Of a stretch of 64,000 nt of DNA, positions 60,590 to 64,000 are shown one piece after another. This stretch comes from Thermoflexus hugenholtzii JAD2. GTDB taxonomy: Bacteria; Chloroflexota; Anaerolineae; Thermoflexales; Thermoflexaceae. Positions within the stretch are counted from its first letter, which is position 1; every line of letters begins with the position of its first letter. Both the position numbers and the translations under genes were made by a program. The stretch lies in assembly GCF_900187885.1 (NCBI RefSeq), contig NZ_FYEK01000022.1, positions 111,265 to 175,264 of the forward strand, written 5' to 3'. The notes below the pieces were generated by a model. The model saw nothing but the letters and a program-made list of their open reading frames with translations. It was not told the DNA's origin and searched no databases.

Positions 60590-61987
60590 ATGTTCACCCA
60601 CGACAGTTATCTTTCCCCTTTCACCTGGCGGTATGGAAGCCCGGAGATGCGCCGGCTCTGGTCGGAGATCCATCGCCGGCGCCTGTGGCGGCGGGTTTGG
60701 ATCGCCCTGGCCCGGGCGCAGATGGCGGCCGGCCGGGTGCGGCCCGAGCAGCTGGCGGACCTCGAAGCCCACGCGGAGGCCATCGACCTGGCCCGGGCGG
60801 AGGGGATCGAGGCGGAGATCGGCCACGACCTGATGGCGGAGCTGTTGACCTTCGCGGAGCAGGCTCCCATCGGCGGCCCGATCCTGCATCTGGGCGCCAC
60901 CTCCGCGGACATCGAGGACAACGCCGATGCCCTGCGCATGCGAGAGGCCCTGGATCTGATCCGAGGGCGCCTTCGGCAGGTCCTGGAGACACTGGCGGGG
61001 GCCATCGAGCGCTGGGCGGAGACGCCCTGTATGGGATGGACGCACCTTCAGCCGGCGGAGCCGACCACGGTGGGCTACCGCCTGGCCCTCTACGGCCAGG
61101 ACCTTCTGATGGACTGGGAGGAGCTGACCCGCTGTCGGGAGATGATCCGGGGGAAAGGCTTCAAGGGGGCGGTGGGCACAGGGGCCTCCTATCAGGCGTT
61201 GTTGGCGGGAACCCCGATGACGCCGTCCGAAATGGAGGCGCGGGCGATGGCGGAGCTGGGCCTGGAGGCCTTCCCGGTGGCCGGTCAGATCTATCCGCGC
61301 AAACAGGACTGGCGGGTTCTGAGCGCTCTGGCGGGCCTGGGGCTTTCCCTCTACAAGATGGCCTTCGACCTGCGCCTGCTGCAGGCGCCCCCCTTCGGCG
61401 AGTGGTCTGAGCCCTTCGGCCCGCGCCAGGTCGGCTCCTCGGCCATGCCCTTCAAGCGCAACCCGGTGCTGGCGGAGCGGATCAACGCTCTGGCCCGCTA
61501 CCTGGGGACGTTGCCTCAGATCGCCTGGGAGACGGCGGCCCACTCCCTGCTGGAGCGCACCCTGGATGATTCCGCGGTCCGCCGCATCGTGCTCCCCGAG
61601 GCGTTCCTAACGGCGGACGAGATCCTGCGCCTGGCCCTGCGGATCCTCCGCGGCCTGAATGTTCACGAGGAGGGCTTGCGTCGCAACCTGGAGCGGTATG
61701 CGCCCTTCGCCGCCCTGGAGCCGATCCTTATGGCGGCGGCTCGGGCGGGGGCGGACCGCCAGGCCCTTCACGCCCGCCTGCGGGATCACGCGATGGCGGC
61801 CTGGGCGGCGGTGCAGGCAGGCTTGCCCAACCCGCTGCCGGATCGCCTGCGGACGGATCCGGAGATCACCCGATGGGTGCCTCCGGAGGACCTGGAGGAG
61901 CTGCTTCGGGTGGAAGCCCATATCGGCGATGCCCCGGCCCGCGCCCGGGCCATGGCGCAGCGGATCCGGGAGGCCATCGCCGGATGA
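60590..61987 (+). CDS. purB: Adenylosuccinate lyase
   Basis: A 465-residue lyase of the aspartase/fumarase superfamily, acting twice in purine synthesis. IGHDLMAELLTFAEQAPIGG, LHLGATSADIEDNADALRMR and MGWTHLQPAEPTTVGYRLAL lead to the signature loop GSSAMPFKRNPVLAERINAL. The late ARERTLDD-like segment (SLLERTLDDSAVRRIVLPEA) carries further catalytic residues. Its stop overlaps the purH start by ATGA. Confidence 0.94.
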   Translation: MFTHDSYLSPFTWRYGSPEMRRLWSEIHRRRLWRRVWIALARAQMAAGRVRPEQLADLEAHAEAIDLARAEGIEAEIGHDLMAELLTFAEQAPIGGPILHLGATSADIEDNADALRMREALDLIRGRLRQVLETLAGAIERWAETPCMGWTHLQPAEPTTVGYRLALYGQDLLMDWEELTRCREMIRGKGFKGAVGTGASYQALLAGTPMTPSEMEARAMAELGLEAFPVAGQIYPRKQDWRVLSALAGLGLSLYKMAFDLRLLQAPPFGEWSEPFGPRQVGSSAMPFKRNPVLAERINALARYLGTLPQIAWETAAHSLLERTLDDSAVRRIVLPEAFLTADEILRLALRILRGLNVHEEGLRRNLERYAPFAALEPILMAAARAGADRQALHARLRDHAMAAWAAVQAGLPNPLPDRLRTDPEITRWVPPEDLEELLRVEAHIGDAPARARAMAQRIREAIAG

Positions 61988-63516
61988 ATCTGGGGGTTCA
62001 GATGAAAGAGCGCTACGCCCTGTTCAGCCTGACCGATCGCACGGGGGCGGTGGAGTTCGCGCAGGGACTGGTTGCCCTGGGCTGGCAGATCCTCGCCACC
62101 CGGGGCACGGCCCAGGTCCTGGCGGCGGGAGGGGTCCCGGTGCGCTCCCTGGAGGAGTGGACCGGGTTCCCGGAGATCCTGGGGGGACGGGTCAAGACCC
62201 TCCATCCGCGGGTGCACGCCGGGATCCTGGCCCGAGCGTCTGAGGCGGATCAGGCGGAACTGGCGGCCATCGGGGGGAAGCCCATCGATCTGGTGGCCGT
62301 CACTCTGTATGCGTTTGAAGAAGCTGCCCGCCGTGGGGCAGAGGAAGAGGCCATTGAGGCCATCGACATCGGCGGGGTGGCGTTGTTGCGCGCCGCCGCT
62401 AAGAACTTCGCCCGGGTGATCGTCTGCAGCCGGCCGGAGGATTACCCGCCGGTCCTGGAAGCTCTTCGCCGCGAAGGGGAGGTTCCTCTGACGCTGCGCC
62501 GGCGCCTGGCGGCGCGGGCCTTCCGTCTGACGGCGGCTTACGACGCCTGGATCGCTCGCTATCTCGAGCGGGAGGACGGGGAGGGGGAGCTGCCGGAGAC
62601 CCTGCTCCTGGCCGCCCGACAAGCCCTTCCCCTCCGCTATGGGGAGAACCCACATCAGGCGGGAGCGTTCTACCTGGAGCCCCTTCAGAAGCTCCCCTTT
62701 GAAGTGTTGCAGGGGAAGCCGCTCTCTTACAACAACCTGCTGGATCTGGAGGCGGCGTGGCGGGCGGTGGAGGAGTTCGAGGAGCCGGTGGCGGTGATCG
62801 TCAAGCACAACAACCCCTGCGGGGCGGCGATGGGGGCTGATCCGGCGGACGCCTTCCGACGGGCCCTGACGGGCGATCCGGAGAGCGCCTATGGCGGCAT
62901 CGTCGCCTTCAACCGGGAGGTCGATGAGGAGGCGGCGGCCGCATTGCAGGAGGTCTTCCTGGAGGTCATCGCGGCGCCGGGGTATCGACCGGAGGCCCTG
63001 GACCGGCTCCGGCGCAAGAAGGCCTGCCGGGTGATCCGGATGCGGGAGGGGGCCCGGGGCGCCCTGGAGATCCGGAGCGTCCTAGGCGGGCTCCTGGTTC
63101 AGACTCCAGATCCGGGGGATGGGGATCCGGAGAGCTGGCAGGTGGTCACCCGGCGTGCGCCCTCTGAAGCGGAGTGGCGGGATCTGCGGTTCGCCTGGAA
63201 GGTCGTCCGCCATGTGCGCTCCAACGCCATTGTGCTCGCCCGGGAGGGGCAGACGGTGGGGGTCGGGGCCGGTCAGATGAGCCGAGTGGATGCGGTGCGG
63301 GTGGCGGTGATGAAGGCAGGCCCGCGCGCCCGGGGCGCGGCGATGGCCTCGGACGCCTTCTTCCCGTTTCCGGATGGTGTGGAAGTAGCGGCGGCGGCCG
63401 GGGTGACCGCCGTGATCCAGCCCGGCGGTTCCATCCGGGATGCGGAGGTGATCGCCGCGGCCGATCGCCTAAGGCTGGCTATGGTCTTCACCGGCCGCCG
63501 ACATTTCCGGCATTAA
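61984..63516 (+). CDS. purH: Bifunctional AICAR formyltransferase/IMP cyclohydrolase
   Basis: A 510-residue enzyme for the last two steps of IMP synthesis. The N-terminal cyclohydrolase domain has [38 protein letters not shown] and [20 protein letters not shown]. Several usually invariant positions differ: ATRGT replaces STGGT and TLYAFE replaces NLYPFE. The C-terminal formyltransferase domain is standard: [56 protein letters not shown] and [22 protein letters not shown] 61984 is coupled to purB; ATG 62002 is an alternative. Confidence 0.93.
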   Translation: MNLGVQMKERYALFSLTDRTGAVEFAQGLVALGWQILATRGTAQVLAAGGVPVRSLEEWTGFPEILGGRVKTLHPRVHAGILARASEADQAELAAIGGKPIDLVAVTLYAFEEAARRGAEEEAIEAIDIGGVALLRAAAKNFARVIVCSRPEDYPPVLEALRREGEVPLTLRRRLAARAFRLTAAYDAWIARYLEREDGEGELPETLLLAARQALPLRYGENPHQAGAFYLEPLQKLPFEVLQGKPLSYNNLLDLEAAWRAVEEFEEPVAVIVKHNNPCGAAMGADPADAFRRALTGDPESAYGGIVAFNREVDEEAAAALQEVFLEVIAAPGYRPEALDRLRRKKACRVIRMREGARGALEIRSVLGGLLVQTPDPGDGDPESWQVVTRRAPSEAEWRDLRFAWKVVRHVRSNAIVLAREGQTVGVGAGQMSRVDAVRVAVMKAGPRARGAAMASDAFFPFPDGVEVAAAAGVTAVIQPGGSIRDAEVIAAADRLRLAMVFTGRRHFRH

Positions 63517-63618
63517 CCCCCGGGCTGGAGGATCGAACCGCTGACATCCGGTGAGGCCTGCGTTGCCATTTGTGCTAAGATTAGGATGTAGGTGGAAGGC
63601 GAAACAGGAGGGCATCCT

Positions 63619-64000
63619 ATGGGATTCACCGTTCAGGACTTTGGGGATCTGGTGAAGTTGATTGAAACTAACGAGGAGTGGCGGCAGCGGCTTCGCACCC
63701 TCCTGCTGGGGCGGGAGATCGAGGACCTTCCCGATCAGATGCAGACCATGCAAAAAGCCGTCGGCGCCCTCTTCTCGGAAATGGCTCGTGCGTTCAACAA
63801 TCAAGCGCAGACGCTTACCTCTTTAATCGGTGCGATTCAAACGCTTGTTTCCTCCATAAACACCCTGATTGTTGTTCAAAAACGTCAAGCGGAAGAGTTT
63901 GCCAGCTGGCGAGCTGAGGTTAATGAGCGTTTTGCAAAGCTGGAGGAGGCGATAGCGCGTCTGGCGGAGGCGCAGGCGCGGTCGGAGGAGCGTCTGAGCC
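63619..64000 (+). CDS. Coiled-coil protein of the DUF3782-like type, N-terminal part (cut by window edge)
   Basis: Starts FTVQDFGDLVKLIETNEEWR and LRTLLLGREIEDLP, then becomes a continuous helical heptad pattern ending in LEEAIARLAEAQARSEERLS at the window end. The opening resembles the head of Chloroflexi and cyanobacterial coiled-coil proteins whose C-terminus is a PD-(D/E)XK nuclease-like domain; that part is outside the window. GGAGG is about 10 bases before the ATG at 63619. GC content is markedly lower than in purH. Function unknown. Confidence 0.7.
   Translation, partial: MGFTVQDFGDLVKLIETNEEWRQRLRTLLLGREIEDLPDQMQTMQKAVGALFSEMARAFNNQAQTLTSLIGAIQTLVSSINTLIVVQKRQAEEFASWRAEVNERFAKLEEAIARLAEAQARSEERLS

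Noticed and set aside
63520..63600. tRNA-like segment on the minus strand (GGTTCGATCC resembles a T-loop)
   Set aside because: No cloverleaf could be built: the T-stem does not pair, and no acceptor stem or anticodon arm is evident.

Overview
The window is a dense, GC-rich (roughly two thirds G+C) bacterial chromosome segment of about 59 genes with short gaps, many ATGA or GTGA start/stop overlaps and sigma70-type promoters. I infer a thermophilic member of the Chloroflexota. The reasons are a giant fused membrane glycosyltransferase of the type found in Chloroflexi and archaea, a mevalonate kinase, two ferredoxin-dependent 2-oxoacid oxidoreductases, a glucosyl-3-phosphoglycerate synthase, an HspR-type repressor and several large GT39-like membrane proteins. 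No rRNA, tRNA, CRISPR array, transposase or phage gene was seen.

Layout. 1-8.2 kb: end of a NAD(P)HX dehydratase gene, a NadD-like enzyme, a TadG/TadC-like pilus pair, a GH63-like glycosidase, a 23S/tRNA m5U methyltransferase, a structured tandem repeat and a site-2-type protease. 8.2-17.3 kb: a PIG-L deacetylase, then a compact operon of lysine 2,3-aminomutase, three D-Ala-D-Ala-ligase-like ATP-grasp enzymes and a GNAT. It ends at a perfect hairpin and is followed by a Memo-family protein and a membrane glycosyltransferase. 17.3-24.9 kb: a four-subunit 2-oxoacid oxidoreductase operon, then a stress cluster (J-protein, two HtrA proteases, HspR, YjbQ). 25-31.6 kb: two GT39-like membrane proteins with beta-rich tails, a flavin-dependent oxidoreductase, a GNAT and an unknown membrane protein. 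31.6-42.3 kb, minus strand: aspartate kinase with an attenuator leader, rsmB, mevalonate kinase, two methyltransferases, psuG, a PIN-domain pair inserted beside a duplicated psuG fragment, xseA and a SIS-domain protein. 42.4-49.7 kb: a MaoC-like hydratase, korAB, a universal-stress/GpgS fusion, rsgA and a Uma2 protein. 49.7-64 kb: the giant YYY protein, a GT4 enzyme, a patatin, a ROK kinase, mobA, a bactofilin, purA, purB, purH and the start of a coiled-coil protein.

Main observations. (1) The leader of lysC carries a perfect -35 promoter, a 34-codon Met/Thr-rich leader peptide, mutually exclusive antiterminator and terminator arms and a T-tract, which together look like a transcription attenuator for an aspartate-family gene. 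(2) The kamA / three ATP-grasp / GNAT operon looks like a pathway for an undescribed beta-lysine-containing small peptide or related metabolite. (3) A PIN-domain pair sits between a complete psuG and a 115-bp second copy of the psuG 5' end that is still coupled to xseA, as if an insertion rebuilt the gene it entered. (4) The GpgS fusion and the GH63-like enzyme together suggest glucosylglycerate synthesis and turnover.

Functions come from reading the sequence and from family knowledge. No database search was run, and start sites were chosen from ribosome-binding sites and overlaps.
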